Origin: an uncultured Eubacteriales bacterium
GTDB lineage: Bacteria > Bacillota > Clostridia > Oscillospirales > CAG-382
NCBI GenBank assembly: GCA_934502885.1
Contig: CAKSUT010000035.1
Span: 1-5,601, forward strand
Direction: 5' to 3'
DNA length: 5,601 bases
The notes beneath the pieces are model-generated. The model made no database searches and was not told where the DNA came from. It saw only the letters and a program-made list of their open reading frames with translations. A program made the position numbers and the translations under genes. Of the stretch, positions 1 through 5,451 are shown piece by piece (the first letter of the stretch is position 1; each line of letters opens with the position of its first letter).

Positions 1-1
1 T

Positions 2-77
2 GCCTCTGTAGCTCAGTTGGTAGAGCAGGGGACTGAAAATCCCCGTGTCGTTGGTTCAATTCCGACCGGAGGCACCA
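2..77 (+). tRNA. tRNA-Phe (GAA), copy 1
   Basis: Complete cloverleaf. The acceptor arms GCCTCTG/CGGAGGC pair over 7 bp with one T-G wobble. T8-A9 precede the D-stem GCTC, and the anticodon stem GGGGA/TCCCC encloses loop CTGAAAA with anticodon GAA at 35-37. The T-loop is TTCAATT, and discriminator A is followed by an encoded CCA. It is identical to the copy at 260-335. Its promoter must lie left of the window or further upstream in the array. Confidence 0.97.
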
Positions 78-100
78 TTTTTAAAATCAGGTGCAGATAT

Positions 101-176
101 GCGGATTTAGCTCATTTGGTAGAGCGCGACCTTGCCAAGGTCGAGGTAGCGGGTTCGAACCCCGTAATCCGCTCCA
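101..176 (+). tRNA. tRNA-Gly (GCC), copy 1
   Basis: Complete cloverleaf. Acceptor GCGGATT/AATCCGC is fully paired, the D-stem is GCTC/GAGC, and the anticodon stem CGACC/GGTCG encloses TTGCCAA with anticodon GCC at 134-136. The T-loop is TTCGAAC, the discriminator is T and CCA is encoded. A 23-nt spacer separates it from tRNA-Phe, so the two are presumably processed from one transcript. It is identical to the copy at 359-434. Confidence 0.97.
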
Positions 177-180
177 ACAC

Positions 181-255
<75 letters not shown>

Positions 256-259
256 TAAT

Positions 260-335
260 GCCTCTGTAGCTCAGTTGGTAGAGCAGGGGACTGAAAATCC
301 CCGTGTCGTTGGTTCAATTCCGACCGGAGGCACCA
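260..335 (+). tRNA. tRNA-Phe (GAA), copy 2
   Basis: Exact second copy of the gene at 2-77, shifted by 258 bp, with anticodon GAA at 293-295 and encoded CCA at 333-335. Every arm pairs as in the first copy. Confidence 0.97.
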
Positions 336-358
336 TTTTTAAAATCAGGTGCAGATAT

Positions 359-434
359 GCGGATTTAGCTCATTTGGTAGAGCGCGACCTTGCCAAGGTC
401 GAGGTAGCGGGTTCGAACCCCGTAATCCGCTCCA
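359..434 (+). tRNA. tRNA-Gly (GCC), copy 2
   Basis: Exact second copy of the gene at 101-176, again shifted by 258 bp, with anticodon GCC at 392-394 and encoded CCA at 432-434. The 23-nt spacer after tRNA-Phe is also identical. Identity with copy 1 ends one base after the CCA. Confidence 0.97.
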
Positions 435-436
435 AT

Positions 437-512
437 GGGAGCTTAGCTCAGCTGGGAGAGCATCTGCCTTACAAGCAGAGGGTCAGAGGTTCGAGCCCTC
501 TAGCTCCCACCA
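437..512 (+). tRNA. tRNA-Val (TAC)
   Basis: Acceptor GGGAGCT/AGCTCCC is perfectly paired. Anticodon stem TCTGC/GCAGA encloses CTTACAA with anticodon TAC at 470-472. The T-loop is TTCGAGC, discriminator A is followed by encoded CCA. It starts two bases after the Gly gene. Confidence 0.97.
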
Positions 513-529
513 CCCGAAAGGGAAAATGT

Positions 530-606
530 GGTTCGGTAGTTCAGTTGGTTAGAACGCTAGCCTGTCACGCTAGAGGTCGTGGGTTCGAGTCCCATCCGAA
601 TCGCCA
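530..606 (+). tRNA. tRNA-Asp (GTC)
   Basis: Acceptor GGTTCGG/CCGAATC pairs over 7 bp with one G-T. Anticodon stem CTAGC/GCTAG encloses CTGTCAC with anticodon GTC at 564-566. The T-loop is TTCGAGT, the discriminator is G (usual for Asp) and CCA is encoded. The 17-nt spacer before it carries no obvious promoter. Confidence 0.97.
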
Positions 607-610
607 CCAT

Positions 611-686
<76 letters not shown>

Positions 687-691
687 TTTAT

Positions 692-766
692 GGCCCGTTG
701 GTCAAGAGGCTAAGACATCGCCCTCTCACGGCGAAAACATGGGTTCGATTCCCGTACGGGTCACCA
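692..766 (+). tRNA. tRNA-Glu (CTC)
   Basis: Acceptor GGCCCGT/ACGGGTC pairs with one G-T. Anticodon stem TCGCC/GGCGA encloses CTCTCAC with anticodon CTC at 725-727. The T-loop is TTCGATT, discriminator A is followed by encoded CCA. The CTC isoacceptor reads GAG; a TTC-anticodon tRNA-Glu is expected elsewhere in the genome. It is the last tRNA of the array. Confidence 0.96.
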
Positions 767-800
767 TACACAATTATCCTTATCCCTCGTTTTTGTGATA

Positions 801-850
801 ACGTAAAGCTCCGACGCGTGTTGTGCGCATCGGGGCTTTTGCGTTTTTAT
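801..850 (+). terminator. Rho-independent terminator of the tRNA array
   Basis: Arms AAAGCTCCGA (805-814) and TCGGGGCTTT (830-839) pair over 10 bp with one T-G. The stem continues past one mismatch through GCG/CGC and is capped by a 7-nt loop. ACG (801-803) can pair outside it with CGT (842-844). A T-rich tract, TTTTTATTTTT, follows from 844. It sits 34 bp after tRNA-Glu and nothing else on the + strand needs it. Confidence 0.88.
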
Positions 851-976
851 TTTTCAAAATAATCCTTATCTTTAAGTGTGATTTTCACGATAAATTACGT
901 GGTTTATAGGTAAAGTGCCAATATGCCGTAATTTCGAGTAAACATTTTTAAAGTCCTTTTTATCGTACACCATACG
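851..976. other. AT-rich spacer, no gene seen
   Basis: This AT-rich spacer lies between the tRNA terminator and the promoter near 977. A minus-strand frame runs across it and on into the small ORF, but it has no plausible ribosome binding site, has a composition without recognisable motifs, and overlaps the better-supported small ORF in antisense. I see no tRNA fragment, att-like duplication of the tRNA-Glu 3' end, or insertion-sequence end here. Confidence 0.5.
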
Positions 977-993
977 TGCTATAATTAGTACGT
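974..993. promoter_or_regulatory. Inverted repeat over the -10 (operator candidate)
   Basis: Arms ACGTGCTA (974-981) and TAGTACGT (986-993) are inverted copies with one mismatch (G against T), separated by TAAT. The repeat covers the whole extended -10 and the likely start site, so a bound protein would block transcription. A dimeric repressor site is an inference; no repressor gene is visible next to it. Confidence 0.5.
977..985 (+). promoter_or_regulatory. Extended -10 promoter for the 41-codon ORF
   Basis: The bases TG-C-TATAAT match the extended -10 consensus (TGN followed by a perfect TATAAT at 980-985). The -35 region, 17 bp upstream (957-962, TTTTTA), is poor, which is usual for extended -10 promoters. 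Transcription would start near 992 and give a leader of about 50 nt before the ATG at 1044. Confidence 0.7.
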
Positions 994-1043
994 AAACAAG
1001 GACATCGAATGATTGCGGTGCGCAATTAGGGAGTGAACTGTAA

Positions 1044-1169
1044 ATGAATGAGGAAATTATCAACTTACAAGAAGCTTTACGACTCATAGACTGGCTCAAA
1101 GCTAAAGGTTTCTCGAGCGATGAGATATTGGAGTGCATCAAGTACATTAGCTTAGCTGATGAACGGTAA
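1044..1169 (+). CDS. Small hypothetical protein, 41 aa
   Basis: I do not recognise the family. The ORF runs from ATG 1044 to TAA 1167-1169. A ribosome binding site AGGGAG (1028-1033) lies 10 nt upstream, and a good promoter lies 60 bp further back. The product is predicted all-helical: helix 1 spans about residues 2-20 (leucine-rich and amphipathic, with a DWLKAKG end), then a turn at FSS, then helix 2 at about residues 24-36 (DEILECIKYI). There is one Cys (31), no membrane segment and no signal peptide. The two-helix layout resembles many tiny DNA-associated or regulatory proteins of clostridial mobile and accessory regions, but that is only an impression. It stands alone between two terminators, downstream of a tRNA array. 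The palindrome over its -10 suggests tight control. The alternative is a chance ORF; promoter, SD, ORF and terminator in the correct order argue against that. Confidence 0.65.
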   Translation: MNEEIINLQEALRLIDWLKAKGFSSDEILECIKYISLADER

Positions 1170-1243
1170 GCGGCAGAGTTGATTCGGTAACTACTGCTCC
1201 AATGCTTTTATTGCCGCGTGAAGTAATCGGTCGTAGGTCAAAT

Positions 1244-1278
1244 GAAGCTCTCTTCGGTCAGTGCCGAGGAGAGCTTTT
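1244..1278 (+). terminator. Strong hairpin terminator, possibly bidirectional
   Basis: Arms AAGCTCTCTTCGG (1245-1257) and CCGAGGAGAGCTT (1264-1276) pair over 13 bp with a single T-G, closed by a 6-nt loop. The + strand reads into TTTT then CTGTGTT, and the minus strand into TTCATTT. It ends the small-ORF transcript (+). It also lies only 24 bp beyond the stop of the minus-strand AraC gene, so it may serve both. Confidence 0.78.
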
Positions 1279-1301
1279 CTGTGTTGGCGCGTTTGTGTTT
1301 G

Positions 1302-2114
1302 TCACAACCGTCTGTTTTTGTATTTCAACGGTGTAAGTCCTGTTGCTTTTTTGAATTCGGCGATAAAAGCCGAACAGTCGGAGAAGCCGCTCATAAGTGC
1401 AGCCTCGGTTACATTGCTTCCCTCTGAAAGCAGGCGTTCTGCGTTGGCAAGCCTTTTCTGTTTTATGTACCTCGACGGCGTAATGTTGAGCGAGCATAAA
1501 AAGCGGCGTTCCAATGTGTTTACACTCACACTACACTTCTTTGCTATATCTTTTACCTCAAGCTTCTGCGATAGGTTGTTGTTTATGTAGTTTATCGCCG
1601 TTGTTACCGCATCGTTTTTTGTGTTCTCCTCGGCACTTGCTGTGTCAGCTGTGTTCAGCATGTGTATCATCTTGAAAAATAGATAATAACTTTCCGCTTC
1701 GCTGCTGCCGTCACGGTTCATTTCTCGACATACGGAAAAAAGTTCCTCGGCTTTGTCCGGCGGGAGTATCAGTAGATTGTTTCTTCCGGGCTTTCTTTTA
1801 AAGAATATGTCAAAAAGTCTCTCGTTTCCTTTCGGATCAAACAGAATCCAAAAGTGTTTGTGCAGCTTGTTTGAATGATACAGACAGTGGTGATACTCAT
1901 ACGGTCTTGTAATTATTACTCCTCCCGGCATTATGGGATAAACCGATCCTTCAACCGAAAATGAGATGTCTCCGCTCAGATTTATGTATATTTCACATTC
2001 ATCGTGTATGTGATCGTCGTACACGTTTTCCGGCGAATCAGCGTCGATTTCTATATACGATATCGAAAACTTAAATGGATAGGTTTGCTGAAAGTACTTC
2101 ACCGTCGATGTCAT
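1302..2114 (-). CDS. AraC-family transcriptional regulator (cupin + HTH)
   Basis: Probable ligand-responsive activator or repressor of sugar use, 270 aa and of usual AraC length. The N-terminal half (about residues 15-110) has the AraC-type cupin pattern: an HIHDECEIY stretch, then a PGG turn and a PYEYHH segment, the usual effector pocket and dimerisation unit. The C-terminal 103 residues (about 168-270) are the double HTH: first helix pair around EVKDIAKKCSVSVNTLERRF, second with the signature GFSDCSAF followed by EFKKATGLTP. The start is ATG 2114, preceded by GGAGGTGA (2127-2120) with a 5-nt spacer. The GTG three codons upstream overlaps that SD and is rejected. It is divergent from the GH36 glycosidase, which makes that gene its likely target (inference from layout). 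The gene ends 24 bp before a hairpin terminator. Confidence 0.93.
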   Translation of the reverse strand: MTSTVKYFQQTYPFKFSISYIEIDADSPENVYDDHIHDECEIYINLSGDISFSVEGSVYPIMPGGVIITRPYEYHHCLYHSNKLHKHFWILFDPKGNERLFDIFFKRKPGRNNLLILPPDKAEELFSVCREMNRDGSSEAESYYLFFKMIHMLNTADTASAEENTKNDAVTTAINYINNNLSQKLEVKDIAKKCSVSVNTLERRFLCSLNITPSRYIKQKRLANAERLLSEGSNVTEAALMSGFSDCSAFIAEFKKATGLTPLKYKNRRL

Positions 2115-2133
2115 GTTTATCACCTCCGTGGTG

Positions 2134-2163
2134 ATTATATCATATATTCAGGTTAAATGTCAA
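2134..2163 (-). promoter_or_regulatory. Promoter of the AraC-family gene
   Basis: On the minus strand, TTGACA (2163-2158) and TATAAT (2139-2134) are both perfect consensus hexamers with an 18-bp spacer. The start site would fall near 2127, right at the SD, giving a leader of only about 13 nt. The SD bases can also pair in a CACC/GGTG mini-hairpin (2121-2133). Confidence 0.85.
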
Positions 2164-2173
2164 TATTAATATT
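2162..2173. promoter_or_regulatory. Palindrome between the divergent promoters (operator candidate)
   Basis: AATATTAATATT is a perfect 12-bp palindrome, and the flanking TCAA/TTGA extends it with one extra T. It overlaps the -35 of the minus-strand promoter (2158-2163) and the -35 region of the + promoter. One bound protein could therefore affect both directions. It could also be chance in AT-rich DNA. Confidence 0.35.
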
Positions 2174-2183
2174 TGAAAATGTG

Positions 2184-2192
2184 TGATATAAT
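2184..2192 (+). promoter_or_regulatory. Extended -10 promoter toward the GH36 gene
   Basis: TG-A-TATAAT is an extended -10 with a perfect hexamer at 2187-2192 and no good -35, as expected for an activator-dependent or extended -10 promoter. The start near 2199 gives a leader of about 250 nt that runs through the transporter relic. A weaker alternative close to the gene is TTGCTT (2395-2400) with TATGTT (2418-2423) at 17-bp spacing. Confidence 0.5.
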
Positions 2193-2220
2193 GTGCTAAG
2201 AGAAATGCAGTCGATATTAG

Positions 2221-2430
2221 GAGATTATAATACGTTACCTGCTTCTCTGCTTTGCGGAACAGTGGCTCTGCGTAAAAGAGGTTCCTGCGACCGTTCTCTG
2301 TCAGTTCGTAACTGGCGGAAGTATAGTTTTCTCCGCATTGGCGGACGCAGTGGTTTTTAAAAAGCGGCTTTACGGAAAGATAATTGCAGGCGTTTTGCTT
2401 TCCTCTGCAGGAACGATTATGTTTATTTAA
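2221..2430 (+). pseudogene. Relic: C-terminal end of a DMT/EamA-type transporter
   Basis: The frame opens after TAG 2218-2220 and runs 69 codons to TAA 2428-2430 without any ATG before its last few codons. It reads as the last two membrane helices of a drug/metabolite transporter. After a hydrophobic stretch come VPATVLCQFVTGG (about residues 21-33), SIVFSALADAVVFKKRL (34-50) and a final helix ending in LLSSAGTIMFI (59-69). This matches the family pattern of a P-A-x-V-x-F-x-V-x-G-G helix, then F-K/R-E/K-x-L, then a last glycine-containing helix. The first eight or so helices are missing, so it cannot be a working carrier. It ends 21 nt before the GH36 ATG, typical operon spacing, so an intact transporter may once have been co-transcribed with the glycosidase. 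An AGGAG (2219-2223) lies 6 nt before an ATA codon, but I doubt it is translated. Confidence 0.72.
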
Positions 2431-2451
2431 ATTACGAAAGGTGAATGAACC

Positions 2452-4425
2452 ATGGATTTTCTTAGAAGCTCAAGGAGATTTTCTTTCAAGCTCGACGAGA
2501 GCGACGTATTTAGCAGTGTCTTTGAAACGAAGTCGGCGTGCGACGGTGACACTCTCACTACCGTATACCGCTTTGAGGGTGGACTTACCGTGACAAATAT
2601 CGCAAAGAAGCACGGCGATAACGCCTATGAATGGGTGAATCTGTTTGAGAACACGGGTGCTGAGCCTACGAGAATTATCTCTGAACTTTGGGACTGCGAC
2701 GTCGAAATGCCTTTCGAAAGGGATGCGCCGAAAGGTTGGACCGCATATATGCCGGAAAAGGAAAAAGCAATGAAGATTTACTCTCCGTCGGGCTCAACGT
2801 GGACAGGATATGAGTTTTTCGCAAATCCCGATGAAACTGTGCAGGGATACTATCCTTATTACCTTTTCTCAGATTATGCGCACAAAAGCTACAGCACCTG
2901 CGGCGGTCGTTCTTCCAACAGAAAAGCGCCTTTCTTCAACATACACAGGCAGGGCGTCGGCGTCATTTTTGCTATAGGCTGGACGGGACAGTGGCTCTGC
3001 AACATAGACAGAACCGAAAACGGCGTAAGAATTCGCACAAAAATCGAGGATACGCACTTTCGTCTTTTGCCGGGAGAGAAAATACGAACTTCTTCGATTG
3101 TGATTATGCCGTATAACGGTACGGTTACAGAGTCTCAGAATATGTGGCGAAGACTTGTACGCCATGATTTCTCGCTTATCGGCAAGCCCGGACGCGACAC
3201 CGAGGGAGTATTCTGTGCTGGAATATGGGGCGGTATGTCGGATGAGGGCGTACTCTCAAGGATAAACAAAATCCGTGACAACAAACTGCCCTTCGAGGAG
3301 ATCTGGATGGACGCCGGATGGTACGGCACTGACCCTAATCCCTCGCCCGATGAGTTTGAGGGCAGATGGTACGACCACACCGGAGACTGGCGCGTCAATG
3401 TGCATCACCATCCGAACGGACTTGAGCCTGTTTCGGTGGCTGTCAGGGACGCCGGAATGAAGTATCTGCTTTGGGTCGAGCCTGAACGTGTGATAAAATC
3501 TACGCCGATAGCAAAGGCGCATCCCGAGTATTTTCTCACATCTAATAACGAAAACAACACGAGCCTGATTTTGAACCTCGGCAACGATGAAGCGTGGAAA
3601 TACTGTTTCAACACACTGTCTGAACTTATCGAACGACTTAATCTCCACTATTACAGACAGGATTTCAACACAGAGCCTCTTGAATACTGGCGCAAAAACG
3701 ACAGCGAGGACAGAGTCGGAATAAGTGAAATCAAACATATAATGGGACTATACCGTCTTTGGGACGCTCTTCTTGAGAAATTTCCTCACCTTATGATCGA
3801 CAACTGCGCAAGCGGCGGCAGAAGAATAGATATCGAGACGCTCAGACGTTCCGTACCTCTCTGGCGCAGCGACGCACAGTGCCCGGCAAATTATCCGTGC
3901 GAGATTGCGCAGATGCACAATATGTCGTTTTCGGCATGGATACCGTACAGCGGCACGGGAACGGGCAGAGGACTCGGAGATACGTACAGAGCAAGAAGCG
4001 CCTACAGCGGCACATTAACTACAAACTACTCTTTCTCGAAGCGTGAGCGTTTCTGTGAGAACGCCGGAGAGGTCGAGTGGCTTCGCAGAATAGGCGAGGA
4101 GTATCTTAAGGTGCGTCCGTGTTTTTACGAGGATTTTTACCCGCTGACTCAAATAAGCGACCGCACGGATATATGGTCAGCAGCTCAGTTTGACCGCCCG
4201 GAAAAAGGAGACGGAATCGTTCAGGTTTTCCGCAGAGAGGACGCACCGTACACAGATGCAAGCTTTGAGCTTCACGGAATTTCGGCGGATAAAACGTATA
4301 TTTTCAGAGATGCCGACGCTGTTGAAGCATTTGAGGTGAGCGGAAATGAGCTTCTCAAAAACGGCTTCTGCGTGCATATTCCCGAGAAAAGATGTGCAAA
4401 AATATACTTCTACTTTGCAAAATGA
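2452..4425 (+). CDS. Glycoside hydrolase family 36 enzyme (alpha-galactosidase or alpha-N-acetylgalactosaminidase)
   Basis: Retaining exo-glycosidase that removes terminal alpha-galactosyl (or alpha-GalNAc) residues; 657 aa with no signal peptide, hence cytoplasmic. Start ATG 2452 follows AAAGGTGA (2437-2444) with a 7-nt spacer. Order: N-terminal beta-sandwich (about 1-240), (beta/alpha)8 barrel (about 255-560), C-terminal beta domain. Barrel motifs in family order: WMDAGWYG (285-292), TGDWR, LWVEPERV (340-347), YRQDFN with probable nucleophile Asp404, DNCASGGRR (450-458), and WRSD with probable acid/base Asp474. The 70-residue spacing between the two Asp equals that of characterised GH36 enzymes. 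Oddities: RQDFN replaces the common KWDMN, ASGGRR replaces the SGGGR form, and the region before the nucleophile is about 75 residues shorter than in the classic ~730-aa enzymes. It therefore belongs to a divergent subgroup whose sugar is not certain. The gene is divergent from an AraC regulator and closed by its own terminator. Confidence 0.93.
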   Translation: MDFLRSSRRFSFKLDESDVFSSVFETKSACDGDTLTTVYRFEGGLTVTNIAKKHGDNAYEWVNLFENTGAEPTRIISELWDCDVEMPFERDAPKGWTAYMPEKEKAMKIYSPSGSTWTGYEFFANPDETVQGYYPYYLFSDYAHKSYSTCGGRSSNRKAPFFNIHRQGVGVIFAIGWTGQWLCNIDRTENGVRIRTKIEDTHFRLLPGEKIRTSSIVIMPYNGTVTESQNMWRRLVRHDFSLIGKPGRDTEGVFCAGIWGGMSDEGVLSRINKIRDNKLPFEEIWMDAGWYGTDPNPSPDEFEGRWYDHTGDWRVNVHHHPNGLEPVSVAVRDAGMKYLLWVEPERVIKSTPIAKAHPEYFLTSNNENNTSLILNLGNDEAWKYCFNTLSELIERLNLHYYRQDFNTEPLEYWRKNDSEDRVGISEIKHIMGLYRLWDALLEKFPHLMIDNCASGGRRIDIETLRRSVPLWRSDAQCPANYPCEIAQMHNMSFSAWIPYSGTGTGRGLGDTYRARSAYSGTLTTNYSFSKRERFCENAGEVEWLRRIGEEYLKVRPCFYEDFYPLTQISDRTDIWSAAQFDRPEKGDGIVQVFRREDAPYTDASFELHGISADKTYIFRDADAVEAFEVSGNELLKNGFCVHIPEKRCAKIYFYFAK

Positions 4426-4462
4426 CATGAGTGCCCGGTATTCCTAAATTGAATATAAGTGA

Positions 4463-4506
4463 GAGCCGACAGGCGACCTGATATGCGTCGTCTGTCGGCT
4501 CATTTT
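4463..4506 (+). terminator. Rho-independent terminator after the GH36 gene
   Basis: Arms GAGCCGACAGGCGAC (4463-4477) and GTCGTCTGTCGGCTC (4487-4501) pair over 15 bp with one G-T, with a 9-nt loop. ATTTTCGTTTTC follows on the + strand. It starts 37 bp after the GH36 stop. The minus-strand tail (TCACTTATATTC) is poor, so it mainly serves the + gene, although the convergent regulator could also use it. Confidence 0.87.
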
Positions 4507-4524
4507 CGTTTTCGGGAGCGGAAT

Positions 4525-5406
4525 TTACTTCACCGCAATCCAAACCTCACACTCATAGTCCGGATTTGTGACGTCCGCCGACGGATAAACCTCAAGCTCG
4601 GCGGCGTTTGCATACTCGTAATCGCTCTGAGGGAAGAACTCGGTGCAAATGCGCTTATATGTGTCGGAAAACGCCTCCGGCATCTTGCCTTTCACGGTAA
4701 ATACGGCGTAGGTGTAGGCAGGAAGCTCGACGATATCAAAGCCTTCGGCGGTATAATCGACGCCGTCATCGGGCAATGCGAAGCCTATTCCGTAAGGGAA
4801 GCTGTTGTCGGCAAGCGCGTTTGTGAAGCAAATGCCGAGAAGTCCTTTAATGGGAGAGTTTTTGGGGAACATCTTCGTAAGCTTTTCAAGGCTTCCGTCC
4901 GCACTGCACTTTTTCCAGAAGGACTGTATGTCAAGGACGGCGGTTTCGTTTACGGGCTTTGTTACCTTTATTCTTTTGCAAAGTATTTTGAGAGTCGGTT
5001 TCTTTTCTATTCTGTAGTTCATGGTATCTCCTCCGATCAAAGTTAGTTTGACGGAAATTCTGGAAAACGACCGAATTCTGCCGCTTTTGCGCGCTTCTAC
5101 CGGAGATACGCCGTGAAACTTCGTGAATGCACGGGTGAAGCTTTCGGGGCTGTCGTAGCCGTACTTCAGGGCAAGGTCAATGACTTTGACATTCTTATTT
5201 GAGGAAAGAAGCTCACTGCCGGCAAGTGTGAGTCTTCTCATGCGAATGTAGTCGCCGATCGTAAATCCGCAAAGTATCGAAAACAGGCGCTGAAAGTGAA
5301 ATTCCGAGGCATACGCACACTTTGCAATCTTGGAATAGTCGAGATGTTCGCAAAGGTGGTTCTCCATGTAGTCAATTGCGCGTTGTAAACCGGTTGTCTG
5401 ATTCAA
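4525..5406 (-). CDS. AraC-family regulator with C-terminal GyrI-like ligand-binding domain
   Basis: 293 aa, the usual size for this fusion class. Residues about 8-108 are the AraC double HTH: first HTH around YSKIAKCAYASEFHFQRLF (24-42), second around DLALKYGYDSPESFTRAF (77-94), then the signature GVSPVEAR (99-106). After a linker, residues 129-292 form a GyrI-like/effector-binding domain: MNYRIEKKP opens it, EGFDIVELPAYTYAVF lies in the middle, and AELEVYP and ECEVWIAVK are the closing strands with the conserved acidic positions. In this family the C-terminal domain binds small, often cationic or hydrophobic molecules and the HTH part acts like a MarA/Rob-type DNA binder; the ligand cannot be read here. 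The start is TTG 5406, chosen because AAAGGAGG (5421-5414) sits 7 nt upstream and no ATG lies near. An internal SD plus ATG occurs at codon 129. It is convergent with the GH36 gene and probably unrelated to it. Confidence 0.92.
   Translation of the reverse strand: MNQTTGLQRAIDYMENHLCEHLDYSKIAKCAYASEFHFQRLFSILCGFTIGDYIRMRRLTLAGSELLSSNKNVKVIDLALKYGYDSPESFTRAFTKFHGVSPVEARKSGRIRSFSRISVKLTLIGGDTMNYRIEKKPTLKILCKRIKVTKPVNETAVLDIQSFWKKCSADGSLEKLTKMFPKNSPIKGLLGICFTNALADNSFPYGIGFALPDDGVDYTAEGFDIVELPAYTYAVFTVKGKMPEAFSDTYKRICTEFFPQSDYEYANAAELEVYPSADVTNPDYECEVWIAVK
5020..5034 (-). promoter_or_regulatory. Internal ribosome binding site and ATG at the domain boundary
   Basis: Inside the regulator gene, GGAGG (5034-5030) lies 7 nt before an in-frame ATG (5022-5020, codon 129), exactly where the GyrI-like domain begins. 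Initiation here would give a free 165-aa effector-binding domain (4525-5022). The glycines of the linker also encode this SD, so it may be coincidence. Confidence 0.4.
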
Positions 5407-5431
5407 GTCTATTCCTCCTTTCGTCGGGAGT

Positions 5432-5437
5432 ATTATA
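5432..5437 (-). promoter_or_regulatory. -10 of the AraC/GyrI-like gene promoter
   Basis: On the minus strand a perfect TATAAT (5437-5432) lies 10 bp before the SD. No good -35 is visible 16-18 bp upstream; instead an inverted repeat occupies that position. The leader would be roughly 20 nt. Confidence 0.6.
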
Positions 5438-5451
5438 CATCAAATGAACCG

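Larger units (their letters stand above)
1..177 (+). repeat. 177-bp direct repeat, copy 1 (Phe-Gly block)
   Basis: Identical base for base to 259-435. It includes both tRNA genes, the 23-nt spacer between them and one flanking base at each end. Identity begins at the first base of the window, so the left limit of this copy is not visible. On the right the two copies diverge at 178/436. Confidence 0.95.
259..435 (+). repeat. 177-bp direct repeat, copy 2 (Phe-Gly block)
   Basis: Second copy of the block at 1-177, with a 258-bp period. The 81 bp between the copies (178-258) hold tRNA-Cys. Identity of the spacer as well as the tRNAs indicates a recent duplication or ongoing gene conversion, because spacer bases are under little selection. 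Confidence 0.95.

Noticed and set aside
349..552. 67-codon + frame inside the tRNA array
   Set aside because: It overlaps tRNA-Gly, Val and Asp and is another tRNA translation artefact.
767..1043. Integrated element at tRNA-Glu with an att duplication
   Set aside because: I looked for a second copy of the tRNA-Glu 3' end to the right of 766 and saw none, and there is no integrase gene in the window.
872..1147. 91-codon minus-strand frame
   Set aside because: It is antisense to the better-supported small ORF and promoter, has no SD at its start and no recognisable domain.
1242..1590. Plus-strand frames of 61 and 109 codons
   Set aside because: Both are antisense shadows of the AraC C-terminal HTH region and begin within the terminator hairpin.
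2121..2123. GTG start of the AraC-family gene three codons upstream
   Set aside because: The GTG is part of the GGAGGTGA Shine-Dalgarno sequence. The ATG at 2114 has that SD at proper spacing.
2205..2363. 52-codon + ORF starting at ATG 2205 in the divergent spacer
   Set aside because: It has only a weak AAGAGA upstream and an arginine-rich tail without pattern. It is out of frame with the transporter-like relic, which explains the same bases better.
2384..2593. 69-codon + frame overlapping the GH36 start
   Set aside because: It is out of frame with the GH36 gene, lacks an SD, and is a shadow of the relic end and the GH36 N-terminus.
4459..5046. 195-codon + frame opposite the AraC/GyrI gene
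   Set aside because: It starts inside the terminator stem region and mirrors the minus-strand coding frame. It has no ribosome binding site or domain.
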